The position numbers and the translations under genes were made by a program. From Gammaproteobacteria bacterium (GTDB lineage Bacteria > Pseudomonadota > Gammaproteobacteria > SZUA-229), in NCBI GenBank assembly GCA_029882395.1, contig JAOUKT010000017.1, positions 1 to 46,555 on the forward strand: a stretch of 46,555 bases of DNA, in the 5' to 3' direction. A model generated the notes under the pieces. The model searched no databases. It saw only the letters and a list, made by a program, of their open reading frames with translations, and was not told the DNA's origin. This document shows, one piece after another, positions 19,094-27,399 of this stretch (the stretch's first letter is position 1; each line of letters starts with the position of its first letter).

Positions 19094-20722
19094 ATGATTT
19101 CCCGCATTACCGAACTCAATCATATCGGCATAGCATTATCAGCTGAAAAAGATTCCAGAAGCATACTCAGAAAAATTTTAACTGGCGCAATGTCACTGAC
19201 ACATGCTGATGGTGGCAGTATCTATACTGTCACCGAAGAGCAACTGCTTAAATTCGAAATCGTCACAACCGAATCACTCAATATCTCGCTCGGATTTGAA
19301 GACGGTCAGAGTGTAAAGTTTCCGCCTTTAGCGCTATATATCAATGGTCAGCCCAATACTTCAATGGTAGTGACCTGCGCCGTATTGGAAGATAAAACGA
19401 TTAATATTAGCGATGCCTATGATGTTGATGGTTACGATTTCTCTGGTACTAAATCATTTGATCGTTCGACAGGTTACCGCACAAAGTCAATGTTAACCGT
19501 TCCCATGAAAAACCATCAGGGCAACATCATCGGCGTGCTGCAGCTCATCAACGCTATTGATCAGCAGAGCGGTGAGATCGGTGTGTTTACGCCTGAAGAC
19601 CAGCAACTGGCAGAGTCTCTGGCATCACAGGCGGCCGTTACTTTAACCACCACGAAATTAATCAAACAACAAAAAGAGCTTTTTGAAGCTTTCATTGAAT
19701 TAATTGCAACCTCTATTGATGAAAAATCTCCGTATACAGGCGGGCACTGTCGGCGGGTGCCTGAGTTAACGATGATGTTAGCCGAAGCCTGTAATGCCAA
19801 ACTTTCGGGGCCGCTTAAAAGCTTTAAAATGACATCGAAAGACCGTTATGAATTAAAGATCGCAGGCTGGTTGCATGATTGCGGCAAGGTCACAACACCG
19901 GAATATATTGTCGATAAAGCAACCAAGTTAGAAGCTATCTTTGACCGGGTGGAAATGATCCAGACACGGGCAGAAGTTTTAAAAAGGGATTCAAGAATCA
20001 ATTTCCTCGAACAGAAACTGTTGCTTATCGAAAACAACAGCGATGAAAATATTGATTTAGAAATGCAAGTGACACTGCTCGAAGAAAAACACCTGGAGCT
20101 GCTTGAAGAAATTGACAATGACCTGCTTTGTATTCGACAGTGCAATATCGGCAGTGAATTTATGGATGAAGCACTCAAACAAAAAATTATAAATATTTCT
20201 AAAAAAAGCTGGCTGAATCAGGATCACGAGACGGTTGCATTTTTGTCAGAAAACGAGGTTTATAATTTGCTGGTTGAACGCGGAACCTTGACTCATGAAG
20301 AGCGGGAAGTGATTAATCATCATATAGTGATGACAAACAAAATGCTGGAATCTCTGCCGTTTCCTGATCACCTTAAAAATGTGCCTGAATACGCAGGCGG
20401 ACACCATGAACGAATGGATGGAAAAGGTTACCCGAATGGCTTGATGGGTTTTGAAATGTCTGTGCCAGCAAGACTGATGGCTATTGCCGATATTTTTGAA
20501 GCCTTAACAGCAAGTGACAGACCCTACAAGGACGGCAAAAAAATCAGTGAATGCTTGCAGATTTTAGGCCGTATGAAACTCGATAATCATATCGACCCTG
20601 ATATTTTTGATGTGTTTGTCCGTGAAAAAGTCTATTTAAGTTATGCGGAACAATTTCTGCCAGCATCGCAGATTGATGATGTCGATCATGCATCAATTCC
20701 GGGCTACCGGGAGCAAAGCTGA
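19094..20722 (+). CDS. GAF domain / HD-GYP phosphohydrolase (putative c-di-GMP phosphodiesterase) with inserted helical region
   Basis: HD-GYP proteins hydrolyse the second messenger c-di-GMP. The 542-residue protein has a GAF sensor domain (about residues 10-185, with TKSMLTVPMKNHQGNIIGVLQLINA) and then the HD part (PYTGGHCRRVPELTMMLAEA; His261-Asp262 in WLHDCGKVTTPEYI). The signature HHERMDGKGYPNGL is at residues 437-450, followed by RLMAIADIFEALTASDRPYK. About 175 residues separate the HD dyad from GYP, against about 60 in ordinary members. The extra part, roughly residues 285-400, is Glu/Lys/Leu-rich and probably coiled-coil. Metal-binding motifs remain intact, so activity is plausible. 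There is no membrane segment or signal peptide. The gene is alone, with its own candidate promoter. Confidence 0.92.
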   Translation: MISRITELNHIGIALSAEKDSRSILRKILTGAMSLTHADGGSIYTVTEEQLLKFEIVTTESLNISLGFEDGQSVKFPPLALYINGQPNTSMVVTCAVLEDKTINISDAYDVDGYDFSGTKSFDRSTGYRTKSMLTVPMKNHQGNIIGVLQLINAIDQQSGEIGVFTPEDQQLAESLASQAAVTLTTTKLIKQQKELFEAFIELIATSIDEKSPYTGGHCRRVPELTMMLAEACNAKLSGPLKSFKMTSKDRYELKIAGWLHDCGKVTTPEYIVDKATKLEAIFDRVEMIQTRAEVLKRDSRINFLEQKLLLIENNSDENIDLEMQVTLLEEKHLELLEEIDNDLLCIRQCNIGSEFMDEALKQKIINISKKSWLNQDHETVAFLSENEVYNLLVERGTLTHEEREVINHHIVMTNKMLESLPFPDHLKNVPEYAGGHHERMDGKGYPNGLMGFEMSVPARLMAIADIFEALTASDRPYKDGKKISECLQILGRMKLDNHIDPDIFDVFVREKVYLSYAEQFLPASQIDDVDHASIPGYREQS

Positions 20723-20723
20723 G

Positions 20724-20759
20724 CTTGCTCCTTTCAGTGTCTCGGTCACCGAAAGCAAG
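20724..20759 (+). repeat. Hairpin immediately after the HD-GYP gene
   Basis: CTTGC-(TCC)-TTTC at 20724-20735 pairs with GAAAGCAAG at 20751-20759 around a 15-base loop. It starts two bases after the stop codon. No T tract follows, so it could be a 3'-end stabilising hairpin or a Rho-type boundary. The rest of the gap to mltD (to 20949) shows nothing recognisable. Confidence 0.4.
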
Positions 20760-20949
20760 ATCGCTGAATCCCTTGTCGAAATAGCCGGATAAAGCGGCGA
20801 CGGCCCCCTTGAGTAGCGAAAAAACGATAAACAGTTTAATTCATTCAGGCTTTCTGCTTTAAGCCAGCAGCATATTAAGGGAGTTTAAACAGCGTTAAAA
20901 ATCTGGCCGTGTTGGTATTCATAGAGCCGCTTGTATCTTACGGCGGTCT

Positions 20950-22611
20950 TTAGCTATTGCCGGCCTGATTAGTTATATCAACATAAACCTTGATGGTCTG
21001 GCCGGGCTTTAAGTACTTGCCCTGAACAGGGTTCCAGCGATGCAAATCACCAATACTGACATTAAAACGTTTTGCAATGCGGTATAACGAGTCACCATTG
21101 CGTACACGGTAGCGAACAGAGCGAATAAAGTCGCCAACTAAGCTACTGTTGATGCGGGGTGTGATTCTATCTTTAGTCCAGATAACCAGCTTTTGACCGG
21201 CTCTTAGAATATCTTTTGGTGCCATGCCATTCCAGCGTGCCAGTTGCTGTGTGCCGACTTTATAAAGCTGAGAGATATCCCACAACGAGTCTCCGGATTG
21301 CACCGTATGGAAAACCTTCTTGCCTTTGCCTGTACGCTTAATAGCACGTCGCTGTTTTGCTCGCTGGTCTTTACTCAAGGCGTAGTGTTTCATGCCTTTA
21401 CTGGCGACGGGTATGATTAAATGTCGACCGACACGGATATGGTTTGAGCGGATTTTATTGATTTTCTTTAACTGTTCTACAGTCAGCTGGAATTTCTCTG
21501 CGATATGACTGAGCGTTTGGTTGGGTTTGATTTTGTAACGTTTCCAGCTCATGCGTGTATTAGTCGGCATATTAGCCAGACCTTCTTTGAACTGCTCGGT
21601 ATTCTCGATTGGAATTAACATTCGATGAGGGCCGGCAGGGTCAGTCGCCCAGCGGTTATAACCGGGGTTAAGTTTATACAGTTCTTCTATCGGCATGTCA
21701 GCCAGATCAGCTGCCACTGCCAGGTCAATTTGAGCGCCAGTATCGATTACCTCAAAATAAGGCGCGTTTTGGACGCATTTCAAATCAATATTATAGTCTT
21801 CAGGTATTGAAAGTAACTGAGTCAGTGCCATCAGTTTAGGCACATAGCCCTGGGTTTCTTTAGGCAAATTCAAATGCCAGAAATCAGTGGGTTTGTTCTT
21901 GCGTTTATTATGCCTGATGGCTTTTGAAACCGTTCCAATGCCTGAGTTATAGGCAGCCAGTGCATGTAACCAGTTACCGTTAAAAGCACGGTTAAGGTAC
22001 TGAAGATAATCTAATGCCGCGATAGTAGAAGCATATATGTCACGTCGGCCGTCATACCACCAGTTTTGTTTTAGCCCGTAGTGGCGGCCGGTTGAAGGAA
22101 TAAATTGCCAGATGCCAGCTGCCTGGCCATGTGAGTAGGCAAATGGCTGGAAGGCGCTCTCTACAATGGGCAATAGCGCCATTTCAGCAGGCATATTTCT
22201 CTTATCTATTTCCTCCATGATGAAATAAAGAAAGGGTTCGGCTCTTTCAACAACACGGTCTAAATAGCTTTTATGGCGGGCAAACCAGCGTAATTCAGAC
22301 TGCACTTTTCGATGCTCAGAAGTTGGCAGTGTAAAACCGGCGCGGATACGATCCCAGATAATATCAAAATCATCTGCCTTATAAATATCATCATCTAAAA
22401 TAAAAGGGTCTGTTTCGACGTATGTATCAGCGGCATGTTCAGCTGGCTGTGGCAGCGGGCGGGCCCACTCAGGCAAAAGAGCAGCTGTTTGATATTCATG
22501 AGATTTTTTTAATTCATTTTGGTCGTCAGTCATGACACCAAGATGCGTAAAATTGCAGCCACTGAGAGATACAAAACTGAGGAGAAGGATAGTTTTTGAC
22601 AATAAATTCAT
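20950..22611 (-). CDS. mltD: Membrane-bound lytic murein transglycosylase D with three LysM domains
   Basis: MltD cleaves peptidoglycan glycan strands with formation of 1,6-anhydromuramic acid, at the inner face of the outer membrane. The 553-residue protein begins with a lipoprotein signal (LLSFVSLSGC, Cys19). The SLT domain has the catalytic Glu151 in LLPIVESAFQPFAYSHGQAAGIWQFIPSTGR and the typical WWYDGRRDIYAST and ALAAYNSGIGTV. Three LysM modules follow: RYKIKPNQTLSHIAEKF near 360, FHTVQSGDSLWDISQLY near 436 and RYRVRNGDSLYRIAKRF near 502. E. coli MltD has two LysM modules, so one is extra. The gene is divergent from rnhA, and mltD close to rnhA/dnaQ is a conserved arrangement. Confidence 0.96.
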   Translation of the reverse strand: MNLLSKTILLLSFVSLSGCNFTHLGVMTDDQNELKKSHEYQTAALLPEWARPLPQPAEHAADTYVETDPFILDDDIYKADDFDIIWDRIRAGFTLPTSEHRKVQSELRWFARHKSYLDRVVERAEPFLYFIMEEIDKRNMPAEMALLPIVESAFQPFAYSHGQAAGIWQFIPSTGRHYGLKQNWWYDGRRDIYASTIAALDYLQYLNRAFNGNWLHALAAYNSGIGTVSKAIRHNKRKNKPTDFWHLNLPKETQGYVPKLMALTQLLSIPEDYNIDLKCVQNAPYFEVIDTGAQIDLAVAADLADMPIEELYKLNPGYNRWATDPAGPHRMLIPIENTEQFKEGLANMPTNTRMSWKRYKIKPNQTLSHIAEKFQLTVEQLKKINKIRSNHIRVGRHLIIPVASKGMKHYALSKDQRAKQRRAIKRTGKGKKVFHTVQSGDSLWDISQLYKVGTQQLARWNGMAPKDILRAGQKLVIWTKDRITPRINSSLVGDFIRSVRYRVRNGDSLYRIAKRFNVSIGDLHRWNPVQGKYLKPGQTIKVYVDITNQAGNS

Positions 22612-22716
22612 AATTGAAAAGAGCTTTATAAAGGCTACTATATAATATATATGTTAAAAAACTTTAAATATCAAATACTTGTCTATATTTATTGTCGATA
22701 AACAGATAAAAGAATT

Positions 22717-22735
22717 ATTGCTGATGAACAGCAAT
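22717..22735. repeat. Small inverted repeat in the mltD-rnhA divergent gap
   Basis: ATTGCTG - atgaa - CAGCAAT forms a perfect 7-bp stem 81 bases upstream of the rnhA GTG. It could be an operator or a leader hairpin. Confidence 0.35.
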
Positions 22736-22815
22736 TATTTAAAACAGCGAATTCAGATTGCATTTTCTTTGTTAGCCGTGTGAAATGCAAGCCCGAATAT
22801 GAATTAGGTAAGATT

Positions 22816-23259
22816 GTGTCAGACGAAAAAATTGTTGAACTATATACAGATGGTGCCTGCAGAGGAAACCCGGGGCCAGGTGGCTGGGGTGTTTTGATGC
22901 GTTATGACGGCCAGGAAAAGGAGCTATGTGGCGGCGAAGAAGAGACCACGAATAATCGTATGGAATTGATGGCTGCTATCATGGGACTTGAAAGCCTGAC
23001 CCGGCCCTGCAAAGTTCGTCTGACATCAGATTCAAAATACGTTTTGCAGGGCATAACCGAGTGGATTGATAACTGGAAGAAAAGAGGCTGGAAAAATGCC
23101 GCAAAAAAACCGGTTAAAAATGACGATTTATGGAAACGCCTCGATTTGGCAAGGCAGGCGCATGAGATTGAATGGGTGTGGGTAAAAGGCCATAACGGCC
23201 ATGATGAAAATGAAAAAGCGGATGAGTTAGCTAACCGGGGTGTTGATTCGCTTTGCTAA
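22816..23259 (+). CDS. rnhA: Ribonuclease HI
   Basis: RNase HI cuts the RNA strand of RNA-DNA hybrids, removing R-loops and primers. The 147-residue protein has the four catalytic acids: Asp12 ([18 protein letters not shown]), the Glu of [10 protein letters not shown], the Asp of [16 protein letters not shown], and the Asp of [13 protein letters not shown]. The basic [16 protein letters not shown] handle and the VKGHNGH loop also match E. coli RnhA. No ATG is available in frame at the right place. GTG at 22816 (SDEKIVEL...), with AGGTAAG just upstream, fits the family's N-terminus best; another GTG at 22780 would add 12 residues. It lies divergent from mltD. Confidence 0.95.
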   Translation: MSDEKIVELYTDGACRGNPGPGGWGVLMRYDGQEKELCGGEEETTNNRMELMAAIMGLESLTRPCKVRLTSDSKYVLQGITEWIDNWKKRGWKNAAKKPVKNDDLWKRLDLARQAHEIEWVWVKGHNGHDENEKADELANRGVDSLC

Positions 23260-23503
23260 TGCATACTTGAGCTGTGATCAAAGCACATCGAGATGCTCAC
23301 GTTTATAGCTGACCGGCAGATAATATAGACAGTAAAATCATCAGTGCTGCGTAAAAAATCTTCCCGTTCTTGATTGTCCAGCCGGCTTTTAATAATGATA
23401 CGGATGCGCTTATCAGTCTTCATCGGCAGGTTGTTGCCACATACTCTGCAATAAGGTATAAAAAAGTCTGAAATACATTCAATGATAATAAGGGAAATCA
23501 ATA

Positions 23504-24220
23504 ATGAAAGTTAGAGCGACACTCGTAAAGATTATTTTGGTGGCGTTAACGGCAGCATTTGTGACGGCCTGTGGTCCGTCGGATAACGCAGACGGCCTTA
23601 ATAGCAATAACACTAACACTAATACAGATACCACGCCGACCCTCTATAGTTATAAAGATTATGGTCATTCTTATGCGGTTAAAACCTTCTCGTTAACAGG
23701 CACGACTGATGACACCTTGACGCATACGTTTACTCGTTCACCAGGGGTCGTCAGTTATAACCGGATTGAAAGTTATTTAGGCACTGTTAATCGGGATAGA
23801 GATTTTTACCTCGATACAACAGGTACGACACTCGACCTGTACCAGCGAGTCCATAAAAATGTTCTTAACCCAAGCATTATTGAAAATGATTTTACATTTA
23901 GCCCGGGTGTTGTATTTGCTGCAACGGATATGGTGATAGGTACCCCGAGAAGTACCAATGTTTCTATTTACCAAAACGGCTCTTTTGCTGAAAGCTTTAC
24001 TTCAACAATAACGTTGCTTGCGATTGAGAGTGTTACCGTGCCTTACGGTACATTTAACGCTTGTTTAAAAATACGTCGCGTTGACGGTGTCAACACAAAA
24101 TTCGGTGGTGAAAGAACGGTCACATCATGGCGTTGTGCCGGTTATGGAACAGTGAAAGTGACGTTCGAGAAACTCAATCAACCAACGGTTACCCGCCAAT
24201 TAACGGCAGTGACGATGTAG
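23504..24220 (+). CDS. Predicted outer-membrane lipoprotein of unknown function
   Basis: A 238-residue protein with a lipoprotein signal: MKVRATLVKIILVALTAAF followed by VTAC, the lipidated residue being Cys23. An Asn/Thr-rich flexible linker (about 27-44) and then a beta-strand-rich domain follow (GHSYAVKTFSLTG, FYLDTTGTTLDLYQR, FTSTITLLAIESVTVPYGTFNACLKIRRVDG). The motif VxVPYGTFxxCLKIRR, followed by a second Cys in TSWRCAGYGTVK, suggests a disulfide between two neighbouring strands. I do not recognise a family with confidence. AAGGGA upstream supports the ATG. The gene lies between rnhA and dnaQ, converges on the porin gene and ends at a shared terminator. Export is well supported; function is unknown. 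Confidence 0.8.
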   Translation: MKVRATLVKIILVALTAAFVTACGPSDNADGLNSNNTNTNTDTTPTLYSYKDYGHSYAVKTFSLTGTTDDTLTHTFTRSPGVVSYNRIESYLGTVNRDRDFYLDTTGTTLDLYQRVHKNVLNPSIIENDFTFSPGVVFAATDMVIGTPRSTNVSIYQNGSFAESFTSTITLLAIESVTVPYGTFNACLKIRRVDGVNTKFGGERTVTSWRCAGYGTVKVTFEKLNQPTVTRQLTAVTM

Positions 24221-24282
24221 TCATATCGACCAGTGAGCTGCGGAACGGTTTTATTGTTAAAGACAATTAATTAACAGCTCAT

Positions 24283-24313
24283 AAAAAAGCCCTGTATGGC
24301 TACAGGGCTTTTT
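24283..24313. terminator. Bidirectional intrinsic terminator between the lipoprotein and porin genes
   Basis: AAAAAAGCCCTGTA - tggc - TACAGGGCTTTTT: eight GC-containing stem pairs with A and T tracts on either side, lying between the two convergent stop codons. Confidence 0.93.
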
Positions 24314-24346
24314 CAATCACATCTTATATTATCTTTCAGTCAGTGT

Positions 24347-25366
24347 TTAAAACGTCACAACCAGTCCGCCAGCTATCACAGTCGCATCTCCGCTTAAGCC
24401 ACCAGAGTCTTTTAAACCATCATTCGTGCTGCTCGCATACAGAGCATACACAGTCGCGGCTTTGGTTAACTTATGGTCATAGGCCAGAGCTGTCATTGTG
24501 TCATCCTCTGCGCTGACATGTGATTTGCTGCCATAGACAAGTTTCACCGCATCTCGACCAATATTGTGTTTAATGCTGATCAGCGTGTTGTTATCGTCCA
24601 GCGTCAGATCATCGCTAACCGTTTCATGCAGCAAGCCTAATTTGGTCGCCTTAGCTAATTTGAAACCCAGTACCAGTTTTGTGCCGGTTTCATAGTTAGT
24701 ATCTGCCAGGTATTTTTTTTGTGTTGCCAGGCCCAGCGTCAGGGCACCGAACTTTGCATCATACGCAAACGATGTCATGTCACCGGCATTGGCAGCCGTC
24801 GTTGTATCATTACCGGTAGCCCGCATCAGGCTGATTTTGCCTGATCCTAATTTCACCGAATAAGACATCGAGCTGTCGGCGCGTACGTCCTGGCCTTTGT
24901 CTACAATGCTGTTGTAGTCAGCATAGGTATCACTGAAAAACTCAACGGCTTTTTTACCGGCTTTTTTATAGGGTGAGTCATCACGCCCTAAACGGAGTTC
25001 ACCCCAGCTGTCTTTCAATCCAATGTACTGGTTGCGTGATTTGAAATGATGGCTGGTCTTGGTTTCTGCGGAGCCCGGAGCCGTTAAATCAATACTGGTA
25101 CTTGATGAGTCTTTGGATACGTCACTGATATCAACTTGCCATTCAATTTTATAGAAAACCTGAGTGCTGCCTTCTTGACTCAGGTTGCCTTTAACACCAA
25201 AGCGAGAAGAGTGGCTGGAAATGGCACTGGCCTTGCCATTAGCATCTTCAATGCTGGCGACACTGACATGGCCTTTACCGTAAACGCTGTTTTCTGCTGT
25301 CGCGGTTTGTGCGACCAGAGTCGATGCCAATGCCAGTAATATAAGGTTTATTTTTAACGGTTTCAT
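24347..25366 (-). CDS. Gram-negative general porin (OmpC/Porin_4-like)
   Basis: A 339-residue outer-membrane beta-barrel porin. A signal peptide (residues 1-24, ending TATA-E) is followed by an N-terminal strand (NSVYGKGHVSVASI), SRFGVKGNLSQEGSTQVFYKIEWQVD and NQYIGLKDSWGELRLGRDDSPYKKAGKKAVEFFSDTYADYNSI (a typical loop-3 region). Alternating barrel strands end with the aromatic C-terminal residue in VIAGGLVVTF, the signal for the Bam complex. Ion or solute preference cannot be read. AGGA seven bases upstream supports the ATG. A Fur box lies about 155 bases upstream, so iron-dependent control is possible. It stands between rnhA and dnaQ, facing away from dnaQ. Confidence 0.9.
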   Translation of the reverse strand: MKPLKINLILLALASTLVAQTATAENSVYGKGHVSVASIEDANGKASAISSHSSRFGVKGNLSQEGSTQVFYKIEWQVDISDVSKDSSSTSIDLTAPGSAETKTSHHFKSRNQYIGLKDSWGELRLGRDDSPYKKAGKKAVEFFSDTYADYNSIVDKGQDVRADSSMSYSVKLGSGKISLMRATGNDTTTAANAGDMTSFAYDAKFGALTLGLATQKKYLADTNYETGTKLVLGFKLAKATKLGLLHETVSDDLTLDDNNTLISIKHNIGRDAVKLVYGSKSHVSAEDDTMTALAYDHKLTKAATVYALYASSTNDGLKDSGGLSGDATVIAGGLVVTF

Positions 25367-25520
25367 AGTGGTTTCCTATATGATCTAATGATAATTTTTT
25401 ATAACTAATGGTTTGTTTGAACCGCTGTGCATTTAAGCAGCTGTCTATTACACAATGATGACAGCCTGTACGCTGCAACATAAATCAATAATTAACCATT
25501 AACTAATGTTTGCACTATAT

Positions 25521-25539
25521 GAGAATGATTATCATTTGT
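25521..25539. promoter_or_regulatory. Fur box in the porin-dnaQ divergent gap
   Basis: GAGAATGATTATCATTTGT matches the 19-base Fur consensus GATAATGATAATCATTATC at 14 positions, including the central ATGATNATCAT core. It lies 155 bases upstream of the porin and 46 bases upstream of dnaQ. dnaQ is normally not iron regulated, so the porin is the more likely target. Confidence 0.65.
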
Positions 25540-25584
25540 ATATAGCAATGCGGTATTTTTTTCTAACTATTTTGAGTAAGCAAC

Positions 25585-26319
25585 ATGCGGCAAGTCGTTT
25601 TAGATACTGAAACCACAGGTTTGGACCCGAAACAAGGCCATCGAATTATTGAAATTGGTTGCGTTGAAATAATCAACCGGCGCATCACCCGCAACCATTA
25701 TCATCAGTACATACAGCCGGATCGTGATAGTGATGAAGGCGCGCTGGCCGTGCACGGCATCACCAGCGAATTTCTGGCAGATAAGCCGCGCTTTGAAGAC
25801 ATTGCCGATGATTTCCTGACGTTTATCAAAGGCGCGGAGCTGATCATTCATAATGCCCCCTTTGATGTCGGTTTCATTGACAGTGAATTTAAGCGCTTAA
25901 AGCAAAACCATTCAGTGGATCTGGGCATAACAACCGACCATGCCAGCATATTGGACAGCCTGGTCATGGCCAGGAAAATGCATCCCGGTCAAAAAAACAA
26001 TCTTGATGCGTTATGCAAGCGTTATGACGTTAACAATGATAAACGCGAACTGCACGGCGCGTTATTAGATTCTGAAATTCTGGCGGATGTGTATCTGGCC
26101 ATGACTGGCGGGCAGAGCAATCTGCTACTTGATGCGGCTGAAAAACAAACCGATACGGCCGATAGCGGCCGTGAGCCGGGCGCTATTCAACGCGTTGAAA
26201 ACATGGATCATCAGCTGAGTGTGCAAAAGGCAACAGCAGAAGAGTCAATGCAGCATGAGCAATATCTCAGTGCATTGGGTGATATCAGTTTATGGGGTAA
26301 ACAATCGACAGCAGAGTGA
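25585..26319 (+). CDS. dnaQ: DNA polymerase III epsilon subunit (3'-5' proofreading exonuclease)
   Basis: Epsilon removes misincorporated bases for the replicative polymerase and binds the alpha subunit (dnaE, also in this window). The 244-residue protein has the DEDDh set: Asp7 and Glu9 in VVLDTETTGLDP, Asp94 in IHNAPFDVGFIDSEF, and His157 and Asp162 in ELHGALLDSEILADVYLAM. A flexible C-terminal tail ends LSALGDISLWGKQ, where the LW-type segment resembles the alpha-binding end of E. coli epsilon. The predicted clamp-binding region is less obvious. It is separated from its usual neighbour rnhA by a lipoprotein and a porin gene. Confidence 0.97.
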   Translation: MRQVVLDTETTGLDPKQGHRIIEIGCVEIINRRITRNHYHQYIQPDRDSDEGALAVHGITSEFLADKPRFEDIADDFLTFIKGAELIIHNAPFDVGFIDSEFKRLKQNHSVDLGITTDHASILDSLVMARKMHPGQKNNLDALCKRYDVNNDKRELHGALLDSEILADVYLAMTGGQSNLLLDAAEKQTDTADSGREPGAIQRVENMDHQLSVQKATAEESMQHEQYLSALGDISLWGKQSTAE

Positions 26320-26782
26320 CTATCACCTGAAGCCAGTGAACAGCTGATAGCTTCTGAAAGCGAGTGCCGTTTTAAAAACCAATTGGCCAGTTATCCAGAA
26401 AATGGCTTTAAACTAACGGTTTTACTGACTAGGCAGGCGCTCTGGGGCGCCAATTACGGCATTCAACAACCGTTACTATTGGTCATCGTGGCAACTAGAA
26501 ACAGCACCGATTCGGCAAATTGCTGGCATCATCCGGCCGAGTGGTGATCACCAGCGCCTGTGTAGCGATGTCGACAGCATCCAGGTTACAACGACAGCAG
26601 TGATTACGGCTTAGAAGTGTGTTCAGTAATAACAAGACTTTAAGTTGATAAGAACATAATCAGTGCAATTTAAAGCGGCGGTTAAATTTTCTCGCGCACT
26701 TTGATTATTAGCGGCGGCACTGATGCCGGAAATAATATGAGGCGATCAGCAAAAGCAGGTTAATCTCGTCGTTTCAGTATAA
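26320..26782. other. 463-base gap without an intact gene
   Basis: Neither strand has an ORF with start, ribosome site and recognisable product. No tRNA was found, although dnaQ is followed by one in some relatives. One plus-strand frame stays open from about 26446 to 26612, giving a protein-like but unmatched translation, and other frames are interrupted. This could be a decayed gene or simply long convergent 3' ends between dnaQ and smpB. No clear terminator hairpin was seen. Confidence 0.5.
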
Positions 26783-27256
26783 TCACTGAGATTTCAGTAT
26801 TCTTTGCTTTTCTCGTTTCCAGTCACGGTCTTTATCGGCAGCGCGCTTATCGTGGTCTTTTTTACCTTTGGCCAGGCCAATTTTTAATTTTGCCTTGCCT
26901 TTAATCCAGTAAGCACTGAGAGGAACCAGCGTATAACCTTTGCGTTCGACGGCACCAATCAGCTTATCGATTTCGCGGCGGTGCATTAGCAGTTTACGAC
27001 TGCGATAGTGGTCCGGGTTGATATGTGTTGATGCGGACAGTAGCGGTGTAATGCTCATGCCAATCCACCAGAGTTCCGAGTCCCTGACCATGATATAGCT
27101 TTCAGTCATCTGGATGCGGCCGGCACGTAAGCTCTTTACTTCCCAGCCCTCAAGCACAATACCGGCCTCGAAGGTGTCCTCAATAAAGAAGTCATGCCTG
27201 GCTTTTTTGTTTTGGGCGATCGTGTTGTCGGGTAAACTTTTTTTCTTTTTGCTCAT
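26783..27256 (-). CDS. smpB: SsrA-binding protein SmpB
   Basis: SmpB binds the tRNA-like part of tmRNA and delivers it to stalled ribosomes. The 157-residue protein starts [46 protein letters not shown], and ends with the basic tail [29 protein letters not shown] needed to enter the empty decoding site. Family blocks [17 protein letters not shown] and [27 protein letters not shown] are intact. The start at 27256 agrees with the family; a start five codons upstream is possible but no ribosome site favours it. Its RNA partner ssrA lies at 4.1-4.5 kb. Confidence 0.97.
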   Translation of the reverse strand: MSKKKKSLPDNTIAQNKKARHDFFIEDTFEAGIVLEGWEVKSLRAGRIQMTESYIMVRDSELWWIGMSITPLLSASTHINPDHYRSRKLLMHRREIDKLIGAVERKGYTLVPLSAYWIKGKAKLKIGLAKGKKDHDKRAADKDRDWKREKQRILKSQ

Positions 27257-27399
27257 CAGCAAATTATACATGACTTTATCAAATGCTTGCTGATTAAAAG
27301 CTGGAAATTCAGTAGCTTAGAACAAGAAAAAAAGACTTCTGACTTGTAACTGTGGAAAAGATTGATGACAATGGCACTATTCACCTAGAGGGGAACCCT

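Noticed and set aside
20780..20815. REP/BIME-like GCCGGATAA element
   Set aside because: It resembles enterobacterial REP units only in a few bases, and no second copy was noticed in the window.
20723..20949. Possible c-di-GMP riboswitch after the HD-GYP gene
   Set aside because: The location is tempting, but the conserved GEMM core sequences are absent and the gene upstream would not be controlled from its 3' side. Only a simple hairpin is supported.
23256..23501. 81-codon minus-strand frame in the rnhA-lipoprotein gap
   Set aside because: No ribosome site, no protein-like motif and no context. It fills the gap by chance and overlaps the rnhA stop.
26320..26782. tRNA gene after dnaQ
   Set aside because: No cloverleaf with a TψC arm (GGTTCRA-type) was found on either strand.
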